Below are positions 35,686 through 44,277 of a stretch of 64,000 bases of DNA, piece after piece; position 1 is the first letter of the stretch; the number at the start of each line of letters is the position of its first letter. The notes beneath the pieces were generated by a model. The model was not told the origin of the DNA and searched no databases. It saw nothing but the letters and a program-made list of their open reading frames with translations. The stretch is taken from positions 1 through 64,000 of the forward strand of contig JANXVG010000011.1 in NCBI GenBank assembly GCA_025351795.1. The letters are read 5' to 3'. The translations under genes and the position numbers were made by a program. The DNA comes from Salinibacterium sp. (GTDB taxonomy: Bacteria > Actinomycetota > Actinomycetes > Actinomycetales > Microbacteriaceae).

Positions 35686-37437
35686 TTACGAGTCCTCCGT
35701 CGGTCGCGAAGCACGACCACCTTTCCTAATGAATGCCGGTAGATGAACTTTTGGGGTCAGAACCGTGCGCACGCCACCGAGTCGGGCTCGCGTCCGGATT
35801 CGCTTGACGACGCGACCCGTCGGCCCCCTCGGTGCGTTAGCGAGCGCTGCGGATCGCTGGCGCGCGACCAGAGGCGGAAGCACGATCGCGAGGAGGGCCA
35901 CCAGCACGGCGAGGATCATGAGCAATAGAGTCGGAAGCGGTAACCCCCGACTCGGCAGGTCAATCGGCGAGCCAGCAATCACGGGATTACCTCCGCCAGC
36001 CAAGCCGACCACACCACTACTCGATCCGGCACCATTCGGGCCATTGGTCGATTTCGAGCCACCAACTCCGCCCACGGTTGTGCCACTGCCCGAATTACTC
36101 GCCGTCGCCACATCGGCGGCACCCCCGGTGCCCGTCAAACACTGGTCTGCACCCTTCTTGTCACACTCTTGCGGTTGGGGCGCCGTGGCGGCCAGTTTGT
36201 TCGTACCATCGGTCGAAAACGTGGGATTGTTGCACCGGCTGATGTCTTTATTGAGCGGGTCGCCACCGGGAATCTTTTGAATCTGTGCCAGACCTGCCGC
36301 AGCCAGGTTGATCGGCAGCGGGGAGTAGCCGAGAACTTCCGCCTGTTGCTGGCCCTCGCACAGAAAATACGACGCGAAATCGGCGAGGGTAAGACCCTTA
36401 TTTGTAGTGAACCTACCCTCGACGGCGGTGGGAATGATCATGTACGAGTACGACGACAACGGGTACGCTCGGGGGTCGGCATTCGAGTAAACTCCCCCCA
36501 GTTGAGACGTGAGGTAGTCGGGCGAATTTGCGTCGTTGTTGATCACCGCGGCAAGCAGTGACACCGCGACGTTGGATGCGGTCGGCTCGGTGTAGTAGCC
36601 AGCCGAATTCAGCACCTTCGCTACCGGAAATCGTGCGTTGAGCGCATAAGAGTCTTCAACGTAGGTAATTGCGCCCACTGACTTGTCAAGCGCAACCTGA
36701 CCGGCCACGCCGTTAGACCCCTGTTGACCGAGGAAGGCCGACCCGGGCACGATCGGATAGTTCGAGGTGATTCCGCAGATGGCTTTGCCAGCCTTGGCGC
36801 AGTAGGCGGTCCAGATCGCGGGAAACTGCGACCGCATCCACGATGTGAGCTGGGCCGTCGTTCCCGACCCGTCTGAACGCACAACGGGCACGATGGTGAT
36901 GCCGGGCAGCGTCAGCTTGGGGTTATCTGCGGCGATCGCAGAGTCATTCCACTTAGTGATCACACCCGTGAAGATATTGGCGAGTGTCTGTCCAGACAAC
37001 CGCAGGTTGGTGACCCGCTGGCCACCGATGACGAGGTTGTACATGAACGCGGTGCCCCCAGCCACGATGGGCACGTAAGCGAACTGCCTGGTCGGTCGGA
37101 GATCGGGGCTATCGCTGCCGGAGAGCGCGTACGGAATTTCGGAGACCCCGAAGTCCGCCGTGCCCTGAGAAAATGCCGCCCGTCCGGCGGACGAGCCCGA
37201 ATTGTCGTACGTCACCTTCCAGCCGTAGTTGTCGAACACATTGCGGATCCACTGGTCGAGCGCGTTCGCGGACCACGAGGACCCCGTCCCGGCAATCGGG
37301 TCGTGGGTGGCGCCAGCAGCCGTCGCAGTTGACGCGATTGCGACCGAGGGCACCAGCGCGGTGGCGAGCACGATCATGGAGGATACGACGACGCGGACTG
37401 CGCGCCTGCAGCCAGATCGACACGGGGTGCTACTCAC
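35686..37437 (-). CDS. pstS: Membrane-anchored phosphate-binding protein PstS with cytosolic tail
   Basis: The product is 583 aa; usual PstS is about 350. A signal peptide (residues 14-42) precedes the phosphate-binding fold with GTGSSWSANALDQW, SGSSAGRAAFSQGTADFGVS and SDGSGTTAQLTSWM, the canonical anion-binding loops. A Gly/Ser/Asn linker (about 440-490) leads to LPSRGLPLP, a membrane helix (about 497-520) and a 60-residue basic cytosolic tail. This is unlike the lipoprotein PstS of most bacteria. The gene overlaps pstA by 4 nt. LPSRG before the helix is only loosely like a sortase motif. Confidence 0.88.
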   Translation of the reverse strand: MSSTPCRSGCRRAVRVVVSSMIVLATALVPSVAIASTATAAGATHDPIAGTGSSWSANALDQWIRNVFDNYGWKVTYDNSGSSAGRAAFSQGTADFGVSEIPYALSGSDSPDLRPTRQFAYVPIVAGGTAFMYNLVIGGQRVTNLRLSGQTLANIFTGVITKWNDSAIAADNPKLTLPGITIVPVVRSDGSGTTAQLTSWMRSQFPAIWTAYCAKAGKAICGITSNYPIVPGSAFLGQQGSNGVAGQVALDKSVGAITYVEDSYALNARFPVAKVLNSAGYYTEPTASNVAVSLLAAVINNDANSPDYLTSQLGGVYSNADPRAYPLSSYSYMIIPTAVEGRFTTNKGLTLADFASYFLCEGQQQAEVLGYSPLPINLAAAGLAQIQKIPGGDPLNKDISRCNNPTFSTDGTNKLAATAPQPQECDKKGADQCLTGTGGAADVATASNSGSGTTVGGVGGSKSTNGPNGAGSSSGVVGLAGGGNPVIAGSPIDLPSRGLPLPTLLLMILAVLVALLAIVLPPLVARQRSAALANAPRGPTGRVVKRIRTRARLGGVRTVLTPKVHLPAFIRKGGRASRPTEDS

Positions 37438-38882
37438 GATCCGGGGTCCTCACTCGTGTTGTCTGGCTCGGCCGCATCGGCAGATCCACGACGGTAGCGG
37501 GGGGTCGCTGCGGGCTTCGCTCGTGGGCGACGACGCTCGGTGATCGCGAAACGAATGGTCGATGAAATCTCGGTCGCGAAGTGGCGAACCCACTTCATGA
37601 AGGCGGTCGCTTCGGTAGCCGTTGCGTCAGCCGCCAATGGGGCGGCCGCCAACGCTCCGGAAACGACAGCGGCTGGCTTCGCGATCGCATGGGTTGCTCG
37701 GGCAACGCGCTTGCGCGCGACGCTCAACGGAACACCGAGTTCACGGGCGCGGTACCGGTAGTCGTCGTCGCGCGACTGTCTGGTACGCGCGCGCTGCTGG
37801 GCACTGCTCAGCTGCCCCGGCCCCCTGCCGCCGATCGCCCTAGCGAGGGCGAAGAGCAACACCACGAGCACCATGAGCACGGCGGCGGTGCCGAATCCGC
37901 GCGCGATCATGGTGAGCTCCGGCGACTTGACGAACGTGAAAGTAGTGAGCGGCAGCGAGGTCATTGGTCCGCTGAACGGGTTGAGGTTGAGGAAGGTGGT
38001 GGCCCCGGCGGTGAGCAGCACTGGCGAAGTCTCACCGATACCGCGCGCCGTGCCGAGAATCACGGCCGTAGTCAGCCCGGACCGCGCGGTCGGGAGGGTG
38101 ACCGTCCACACCGTGCGCCACGTAGACGCGCCTAGCGCGCGAGCCGCCTCCTTGAGGTTGCCTGGCACGAGCCGCAGCACGACATCCGCTGACCTGATGA
38201 TGATCGGCAGCATCATGACCGTGATGGCGAGTGACGCCGCGAAACCAGACCGATTGAACCCAAGAAACACGATGATGGTTGCATAGATGAACAGGCCCGC
38301 GACGATCGAGGGAAGCGCCGTCATTGCCTCGACGATGGTGCGCACGAATTGCGCGTACCGGCCAGGAAACTCGCTCAAAAAGACAGCCGTCATGATGCCG
38401 AGGGGCACGCTAATCGCGAGTGAGATGGTGATCATGATCAGGGTTCCGGCCACAGCGTGCAGAACGCCGCCCCGGCTCAGCGGATCGAGCGGGCCTGCAT
38501 TGCTCATGTCTTTAGTGAAGAAGTTGAGGTACCCGAGCGGCGCTAAACCCCGCCCAACGGTGTAGAACACGACGGAGAACAGCGCAAGCAGCATGAGGAA
38601 GCCCAGCGAGTGCACGACCACGCTCACCATGCGGTCGCGAACCGTTGGGCCGTTCTCGTCGAACGCCGTAAGCAGGCCGAACAGGATCATGAAGAGAAGG
38701 TAGGCAATCACAATGAAGCCGATTGCGCCCTCAAGCGGCAGAGCGTAGACGAACAGCCAGGCCGTGAAGCCAATGGATGCTCCCGCACACCCGAGCAGTC
38801 GAATCACGTCGACTGCACGCAGGGTCGAGGTCACGCGCCGCACCTCGACGGCAGGCGGCCCCTTCACGAGCGCGGTAGTCAT
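37434..38882 (-). CDS. pstA: Phosphate ABC transporter permease PstA with a long C-terminal tail
   Basis: The product is 482 aa; PstA is usually about 290. The N-terminal region (residues 1-60) has two extra helices, then the permease core with LPSIVAGLFIY, the EAA loop NLKEAARALGASTWRTVWTV and GIGETSPVLLTAGA. After the last helix a basic, Ala-rich cytosolic tail of about 120 residues follows (from about 365), ending SADAAEPDNTSEDPGS. The start overlaps the pstC stop by 1 nt. Tail and extra helices suggest additional contacts with cytosolic or membrane partners in this locus. Confidence 0.9.
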   Translation of the reverse strand: MTTALVKGPPAVEVRRVTSTLRAVDVIRLLGCAGASIGFTAWLFVYALPLEGAIGFIVIAYLLFMILFGLLTAFDENGPTVRDRMVSVVVHSLGFLMLLALFSVVFYTVGRGLAPLGYLNFFTKDMSNAGPLDPLSRGGVLHAVAGTLIMITISLAISVPLGIMTAVFLSEFPGRYAQFVRTIVEAMTALPSIVAGLFIYATIIVFLGFNRSGFAASLAITVMMLPIIIRSADVVLRLVPGNLKEAARALGASTWRTVWTVTLPTARSGLTTAVILGTARGIGETSPVLLTAGATTFLNLNPFSGPMTSLPLTTFTFVKSPELTMIARGFGTAAVLMVLVVLLFALARAIGGRGPGQLSSAQQRARTRQSRDDDYRYRARELGVPLSVARKRVARATHAIAKPAAVVSGALAAAPLAADATATEATAFMKWVRHFATEISSTIRFAITERRRPRAKPAATPRYRRGSADAAEPDNTSEDPGS

Positions 38883-39955
38883 CAGTCGCTCTGGCTTCCG
38901 GATCGACTGCGTGCAATGATCGTCGACGCCACGAAGTTGACGACCAAGGTCGCCAAAAAAAGCGTCAGACCCGCGGCCATGAGCGCGGAAATTTCGAACG
39001 ACGAGGCCTCGTTATAGCGCAGGGCAATGAGCGCAGAGATGGTGTTCGCTCCCTTCTCGAGAATGTGCGGCTGAATCACGAAGACCGGCGAGATGATTAG
39101 GTACACGGCGATAGTCTCCCCGAGCGCGCGGCCCAGGCCGAGCATCGTTCCGCCAATGATTCCGCCCCGCCCGAACGGAAGAACCACGCTGCGGATCATT
39201 CCCCAGCGAGTCGCGCCCAGCGCGAGCGCCCCCTCACGTTCACCGATCGGTGCCTGCGTGAATACCTCGCGCATAATCGAACTCGCGATCGGAGCCACCA
39301 TGAGGGCCACGACGATTCCGGCAATGAAGGTGGATGCCGCGAACACAGTCGGAGTGGCGAGCGGGTCGTTCGGGTCGAAGCCACTCACCGCGAAGATAGG
39401 TATCCAGCCCAGGTAGGTGGCGATCCACTGCGACACGGGAAGAATGTTCGAGCTCAGGAAGAACACGCCCCAGAGTCCGTAGACGACACTCGGCACCGCC
39501 GCCATCAGGTCGACGATGGTCACGAGCACGTTCTTTATCTTGAGTGGCGAATATTCGCTGATGTAAAGCGCCGTACCAATCGCGAGTGGGAACGCGAATG
39601 CAATTGCAGTGAGAGCGACAAGAACCGTGCCCGTGAGCACCGCGGCGATGCCAAACTTCCCGGAGTTGGGATCCCACGACTGCTCAGTGATGAACGAGGG
39701 GCCGGCGACGTGGAAGGCCCGGAATCCCTGAACGAGCAGGAATATTCCGACCAGCGACATGACCGAAACCACAATCGTGCCGCTGCCGCGAGCCACCCAC
39801 TTGAACGCTATATCGGGCCGATCAGTGGCTGCTGACAGCGTGCGCGGGAAGTCGGCGACGACCGCCACGACCTCGGTGGCCAGCTCATCGCTCGCGGTGC
39901 CGAGCTCCGCCTCCAGCACACGCGTATGGGTCTTAGGTTCGGTAGGCACGATCAC
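38882..39955 (-). CDS. pstC: Phosphate ABC transporter permease PstC
   Basis: The product is about 357 aa if it starts at the GTG at 39953-39955; a GTG at 39949 is an alternative and the ribosome-binding site is weak (GGCGGG). It has six membrane helices, the periplasmic EQSWDPNSGKFGIA typical of PstC, LPVSQW, and the EAA loop EREGALALGATRWGMIRSVV with GRALGETIAVYLI. It forms the channel with PstA. The start lies inside the 3' end of the upstream small gene by about 20 nt, which suggests coupling. Confidence 0.92.
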   Translation of the reverse strand: MIVPTEPKTHTRVLEAELGTASDELATEVVAVVADFPRTLSAATDRPDIAFKWVARGSGTIVVSVMSLVGIFLLVQGFRAFHVAGPSFITEQSWDPNSGKFGIAAVLTGTVLVALTAIAFAFPLAIGTALYISEYSPLKIKNVLVTIVDLMAAVPSVVYGLWGVFFLSSNILPVSQWIATYLGWIPIFAVSGFDPNDPLATPTVFAASTFIAGIVVALMVAPIASSIMREVFTQAPIGEREGALALGATRWGMIRSVVLPFGRGGIIGGTMLGLGRALGETIAVYLIISPVFVIQPHILEKGANTISALIALRYNEASSFEISALMAAGLTLFLATLVVNFVASTIIARSRSGSQSD

Positions 39956-40424
39956 CCGCCATGAGAGCGGGGTCCGTGAGCCGTGCCCCGGGCCGCAAGG
40001 TGGCGATAGCGATAGCACGAAGGGCGAGCTCAATCGAATGGCGGCGGTCGCGATCGGTCAGGTACCAGCGCGCGCAGGTCATCACCGGGGTGTCGTCAAT
40101 GCTCGCGTACCAGCCGTACACACCGCGGCCGGCCTCGCTGACGAGCTCAACCTGCAGGGTGTTGCTCGATTCGATGACCTCTCGTGCGTCCGCCGTGGCT
40201 ACTTCGAAGGTGTCACGCACTTCGACGCTACGGGCGAGCTGACGGTTATTTGCCGAGACCAGCTGCCAGACGAGCAGGCTCTCGGTGACCGGCAACGGTT
40301 CACCGGGCGACGCATGCGCGACACGGCTGCCCAAAACTCGTTGAAGATGCCCCAACCACGGGGTGAGCTTCGGGCTGTCGCTCGCAACGAAGCGCACAAA
40401 CACCACTCGCGGACCAACCGACAT
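39933..40424 (-). CDS. Hypothetical protein preceding pstC
   Basis: The product is 163 aa, with no signal peptide or membrane helix. AAGGTGG lies about 9 nt before the ATG. It is mixed alpha/beta in look, with a central LQVELVSEAGRGVYGWYASI and MTCARWYLTDRDRRHSIELA; I do not recognise a domain. Its 3' end overlaps the start of pstC by about 20 nt, so it is likely the first gene of the surface/Pst cluster. It begins 130 bp from tRNA-Gln. Confidence 0.7.
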   Translation of the reverse strand: MSVGPRVVFVRFVASDSPKLTPWLGHLQRVLGSRVAHASPGEPLPVTESLLVWQLVSANNRQLARSVEVRDTFEVATADAREVIESSNTLQVELVSEAGRGVYGWYASIDDTPVMTCARWYLTDRDRRHSIELALRAIAIATLRPGARLTDPALMAGDRAYRT

Positions 40425-40553
40425 GGCTCGGCCACCTTCTTACTCGGAGTCGCATCGTCGGAATCGATGCGAATGGAGTCAATGCGGCGACGCCAAACAC
40501 GCGACCGCTGGCACACGAACGGCGACAATCACGCAGGTGAACAATTGGTGTAC

Positions 40554-40628
40554 TGGCTCCGCCTCCAGGACTCGAACCTAGACCTAACAGCTCCAAAGGC
40601 TGTCGTGCTGCCATTACACCAAGGCGGA
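40554..40628 (-). tRNA. trnQ: tRNA-Gln (anticodon UUG)
   Basis: Read on the minus strand, a complete cloverleaf is visible: acceptor TCCGCCT pairs with AGGCGGA, the anticodon stem ACAGC/GCTGT encloses the loop CTTTGGA with anticodon TTG, the T-loop is GGTTCGAGTCC-like, and the discriminator G is followed by an encoded CCA (40554-40556). The anticodon reads CAA and, by wobble, CAG codons. It lies at the border between the surface/Pst cluster and the core genes. Confidence 0.95.
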
Positions 40629-40780
40629 CCGCACTCTCGTGCACAGCAAGTCTGCCAGACTCGCCGCACTCCTCGACGACACGGCCCGCGCCTATGACAT
40701 CTTCTCGTCGCCCCCGCAGCCTCTCTCGTTCACCCGAGCGCAGAGAAACGTTAATTCGTTCCTCATATGCTGTGCGCACA

Positions 40781-41554
40781 ATGAATACCCGCACCGGTCT
40801 CGTGGCCGCCGTTCCATTACTTCTCCTGCTGCTGTCAGCGTGCGCGCCGTCCGCAGTGCCGACACCGGCGGAAACGCCAGCGGTTGCTACCACGACGGCT
40901 GTGGATCCGACCGCCCCGATCGCGCCTGGCCCGGTCGAACCAGATACCACGCTCATCGTGAAGGCCACGGCAACCGCTGCCAATGGAGCTCGGCTCGCGC
41001 TCGAGCTGCGCCTCCACAAGCCGATCGCGTACGACGACATTGCCGGCCAGACCCTCCCCGCCGCTCTCGCGGCGGTCTGCGATGGCACGCTCAGCAAAAC
41101 CCTGTTCGAGCAGCAACGATGGAGCTTTGCACGCGCCAACATCAGCGCGCTGCCCGCCTCCACGTCGACCGCCGTCTGGCCAACCGACGCCGTCGTCGGA
41201 ACGTTGCCCTCGGCACGCTTCGTCGCCGTCGTCGCGCGAGGTTCTCTGACCGACGTCGCAACCTCTGGCGTACCAGCGTGCTACACCGACAAGGTGTTCA
41301 CCGGTGGCGGTAATGGGGCCTTGGCCATCGGCATCCCCGGCGACACCCTCCAATCCGGAGCCGCCGGCAGCTTCACTCGGTGGGCTAACCATCGATTTGG
41401 GTTCACCAGCGCCCCAGGTGTCACTCTCAGCGCGTGCAGCTTCGAGGTCACCGACCTCGGCAAACAATACGGCGGGGGCACTTCATCGTGGGCATCGCTC
41501 GTCGACCGGGGCAACTGCGCAATCGGAGCAGCGACGGAGGCCCAGGAACACTAG
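40781..41554 (+). CDS. Secreted lipoprotein of unknown function
   Basis: The product is 257 aa from the ATG at 40781. A signal peptide with lipobox LSAC (residues about 16-19) is clear, followed by a Thr/Pro/Ala-rich linker. The mature domain has four Cys (LAAVCDGT, VPACYTDK, LSACSFEV, DRGNCAIG) and may be disulfide-bonded. No ribosome-binding site precedes the ATG, but TATGCT lies 10 nt upstream, so a leaderless transcript is plausible. The MarR gene follows 15 bp downstream and may be co-transcribed. I recognise no family. Confidence 0.8.
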   Translation: MNTRTGLVAAVPLLLLLLSACAPSAVPTPAETPAVATTTAVDPTAPIAPGPVEPDTTLIVKATATAANGARLALELRLHKPIAYDDIAGQTLPAALAAVCDGTLSKTLFEQQRWSFARANISALPASTSTAVWPTDAVVGTLPSARFVAVVARGSLTDVATSGVPACYTDKVFTGGGNGALAIGIPGDTLQSGAAGSFTRWANHRFGFTSAPGVTLSACSFEVTDLGKQYGGGTSSWASLVDRGNCAIGAATEAQEH

Positions 41555-41569
41555 CGGGATAATGGGTGG

Positions 41570-42061
41570 ATGCCCACCAGCGACGAAGTCGACCGTATCG
41601 TCGACGCGTGGACGCGCGCGCGCCCCGATCTCGACTTCTCGCCCTTGCACGTGTTGTCTCGGGTTGCGCGGCTTTCGCGACATCTCGATAGGGCCAGGCG
41701 CATAGCATTCGCGGCATCCGACCTGGATTCGTGGGAGTTCGACGTATTGTCGGCACTACGCAGGGCGGGGGCACCCTACCAACTGAGCCCCAAACTGCTT
41801 CTGCAGCAAACCCTCGTATCGAGTGGCACGATGACTAACCGAATCGATCGGCTGGTCGACCGCGGTCTCGTGGAACGGGGCACCGACCCGAACGACGGAC
41901 GCGGCATCCTCGTGATGATGACGCCGATCGGGCGCGAACGCGTCGACCGCGCAATCAGCCAGTTGCTGGTGAGCGAGGCTGAATTGCTCGACGGCTTGTC
42001 AGTCGGCGACCAGGAGCGCCTCGCCATTCTCTTGCGCAAGCTCAGCCTCGACTTCGACTAG
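41570..42061 (+). CDS. MarR-family transcriptional regulator
   Basis: The product is 163 aa. The winged helix region is typical: LDSWEFDVLSALRRAGAPYQLSP, recognition helix LVSSGTMTNRIDRLVDRGLVER and wing DPNDGRGILVMMTPIGRERV. Family members are dimeric repressors of efflux, stress or catabolic genes, released by small phenolic ligands or oxidation. There is no Cys here for thiol sensing. It could regulate the preceding lipoprotein gene or itself; the target is not evident. Confidence 0.92.
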   Translation: MPTSDEVDRIVDAWTRARPDLDFSPLHVLSRVARLSRHLDRARRIAFAASDLDSWEFDVLSALRRAGAPYQLSPKLLLQQTLVSSGTMTNRIDRLVDRGLVERGTDPNDGRGILVMMTPIGRERVDRAISQLLVSEAELLDGLSVGDQERLAILLRKLSLDFD

Positions 42062-42197
42062 TTACTGACCGAGCGAGTGCGTCGGCGCCCCACGATGCGG
42101 CTCGTCGGCCAGATTGTCGTGGCGGGCGCGCAGCGAGTCATGCCCGCATGAGTACTGAGCCGCTATACGGTGTGCGCGGTGTGCGCCCGATGACCAC

Positions 42198-43976
42198 TCA
42201 GGTGAGCAGCTCAGTGAGCTCCAGCACGCGAAACTCTGCGATCTCGACGTTCTCCTGCAAACCGCTCAACTCAGCGGCGAGCGCGCCCAGGCCCGCATAA
42301 TCAGACTGGTCGTGGCCCGCCATCCGCGAATGCAGGTCAGCGATCTGCCCGTTTACCTTGTCGATCTTGCGTTCTGCGGCGGCCAATTCTTTCTGTGCGT
42401 TGCGAAGTTCAGCACCGCCGAGACTCGACTTCGTTGCGACCGGGGCAGCCGATACCGCGGGCTTGCGATTCTGCTGAGCGCTGCGTAGCTCGAGGTACTG
42501 GTCGACCCCTCGCGGTAGGTGCCGCAGGCCGCCATCGATCACGGCGTACTGCTGGTCGGTGACACGCTCGACAAGGTATCGGTCGTGCGAAACCACGAGC
42601 AGGGTGCCGGGGTACGAGTCCAACAGGTCTTCGATCGCGGCAAGCATGTCGGTATCAAGGTCGTTGGTCGGCTCATCGAGAATCAGCACGTTGGGCTCGG
42701 AGAGCAGGATGAGCAGCAACTGCAATCGGCGCTTCTGTCCGCCAGAGAGATCCTTGACCGGGGTCGACAACTGGGCACTTGAGAACCCGACGCGTTCGAG
42801 CAGTTGCCCGGGCGTCATTTCCTTGCCACCGGTGATGTATGTGCTCTTCTGGCGGCCAAGCACCTCGCTCACGCGGTCGTTCCAGATTTCCTCGAGCTCG
42901 AATAGCTGCTGAGTCAGCGTGGCTACCTTGATGGTCTTGCCGCGCTTGACCCGTCCCGTGGTGGGCTGCAGGCTGCCAGACACGAGATTTAGCAGCGTGC
43001 TTTTGCCGGCCCCGTTCACGCCGAGAATACCCGTACGCTCGCCGGGGGCGATGCGCCAGGTGACATCCTTCAGCACCTGTTTCGTGTCGTAGGAGACGCT
43101 CACATTCTCGAGGTCAACGACATCCTTACCGAGTCGCTGCATGGCCATCGACGCGAGCGAAACACTGTCGCGCGGCGGCGGCTCGTTCGCGATGAGCGCG
43201 TTCGCCGCATCGATGCGGAACTTCGGCTTGGTGCTTCTCGCGGGCGCGCCGCGCCGCAACCAGGCCAACTCTTTGCGCATGAGATTCTGGCGCTTCGACT
43301 CGGAGGCCGCCGCCATCTGGTCGCGCTCCACGCGCTGCAGAATGTACGCAGCGTATCCGCCCTCGAATGGCTCGATCAGGCGGTCGTGCACCTCCCAGGT
43401 GTCCGTGCAGATCTCGTCGAGAAACCACCGGTCGTGAGTCACGACCACAAGTCCACCAGCGTTTGTCGACCAGCGGCGTTTCAGGTGACCGGCCAGCCAG
43501 GTGATGCCTTCGACGTCGAGGTGGTTTGTGGGCTCATCGAGAAAGATCACGTCGTGGTCGCCGATGAGGAGCGCAGCGAGCGCGACGCGCCGACGCTGGC
43601 CGCCCGAGAGATCGCCGATCCTCGCTTCCCACGGGATATCCGCGGCAAGCCCGGCGATGACGTCGCGCACCTGAGGGTCCCCGGCCCAGACGTGCTCGTC
43701 GATGTCGCCGATGATCGTCTGGTGCACGGTTCTGGACTCGTCGAGTTCATCCGCCTGATCGAGCATTGCGAGGGTGACTCCGCCGCGGCGCGTAACACGA
43801 CCAGAGTCGGGCTCGAGCCGCCCGGCCAGAAGCCGCAGCAGCGTCGACTTGCCGTCGCCGTTGCGGCCGACAATTCCAATGCGGTCGCCCTCGTCGAGAC
43901 CAATCGTCACCTTATCGAAGATGACGCGGGTCGGGTATTCAAGGTGGAGCGCTTCGGCTCCGAGTAGATGTGCCAC
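42198..43976 (-). CDS. ABC-F family ATPase (Uup-like)
   Basis: The product is about 592 aa from the GTG at 43974-43976. It has two soluble nucleotide-binding domains and no membrane segments: Walker A GRNGDGKSTLLRLLAG and GVNGAGKSTLLNLVSG, signatures LSGGQRRRVALAALL and LSGGQKRRLQLLLIL, Walker B IFLDEPTNHLD and LILDEPTNDLD. The linker between domains is about 80 residues, and the C-terminus (about residues 520-592) is a coiled coil, as in Uup. ABC-F proteins act on ribosomes, resolving stalls or giving antibiotic protection. The start is chosen because the earlier ATG adds a Pro/Ser leader. Confidence 0.93.
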   Translation of the reverse strand: MAHLLGAEALHLEYPTRVIFDKVTIGLDEGDRIGIVGRNGDGKSTLLRLLAGRLEPDSGRVTRRGGVTLAMLDQADELDESRTVHQTIIGDIDEHVWAGDPQVRDVIAGLAADIPWEARIGDLSGGQRRRVALAALLIGDHDVIFLDEPTNHLDVEGITWLAGHLKRRWSTNAGGLVVVTHDRWFLDEICTDTWEVHDRLIEPFEGGYAAYILQRVERDQMAAASESKRQNLMRKELAWLRRGAPARSTKPKFRIDAANALIANEPPPRDSVSLASMAMQRLGKDVVDLENVSVSYDTKQVLKDVTWRIAPGERTGILGVNGAGKSTLLNLVSGSLQPTTGRVKRGKTIKVATLTQQLFELEEIWNDRVSEVLGRQKSTYITGGKEMTPGQLLERVGFSSAQLSTPVKDLSGGQKRRLQLLLILLSEPNVLILDEPTNDLDTDMLAAIEDLLDSYPGTLLVVSHDRYLVERVTDQQYAVIDGGLRHLPRGVDQYLELRSAQQNRKPAVSAAPVATKSSLGGAELRNAQKELAAAERKIDKVNGQIADLHSRMAGHDQSDYAGLGALAAELSGLQENVEIAEFRVLELTELLT

Positions 43977-44277
43977 TCGCGCAAGCTTACGGCGCGGTGA
44001 AGTGGGGGGCGATCCAGCAAACACCGGCGCAGCGCCTGCCGCACCGCCTACTACACCCTCTACTGCACCCTCGACCGTCGAGAGTGCACATTCACTTAGT
44101 TACCGACTTGCCAACTGCAAGAATCTGCACTCTCACCGCGGCAGCAGCGCCCGACCAGAGTCCGCGGCACCACACTCCGCGCCTTCACCGCAGCAGCACC
44201 GCAGCAGCACCGCAACACCGCAGCACAGCAGCACCGCAGCACACTCCGCGCCCTCATTTCGACTGCGAACCGCGCCC
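43977..44277. other. 301-bp intergenic region with hairpin element and CAG/CAC-rich tract
   Basis: No gene is supported. It contains a GAGAGTGCA-type hairpin element (44077-44134) and a low-complexity tract of CAGCAC/CCGCAG repeats (about 44190-44260) just downstream of the DUF559 gene. Confidence 0.6.
44077..44134. repeat. Hairpin element A downstream of the DUF559 gene
   Basis: GAGAGTGCA (44080-44088, within GTCGAGAGTGCA) is the exact reverse complement of TGCACTCTC (44126-44134). Between them CTTGC/GCAAG forms an inner 5-bp hairpin. The same outer arms and nested design occur at 45586-45647. Confidence 0.75.

Noticed and set aside
40554-40628. tRNA-Gln 3' end as an attachment site with a second copy near glmU
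   Set aside because: No duplicate of the tRNA 3' end was found at 25.6-25.7 kb and no integrase gene is present.
44190-44260. CAGCAC-rich tract considered as a CRISPR-like or coding repeat
   Set aside because: Units are only 6-9 bp and irregular, without spacers; it is low-complexity intergenic sequence.
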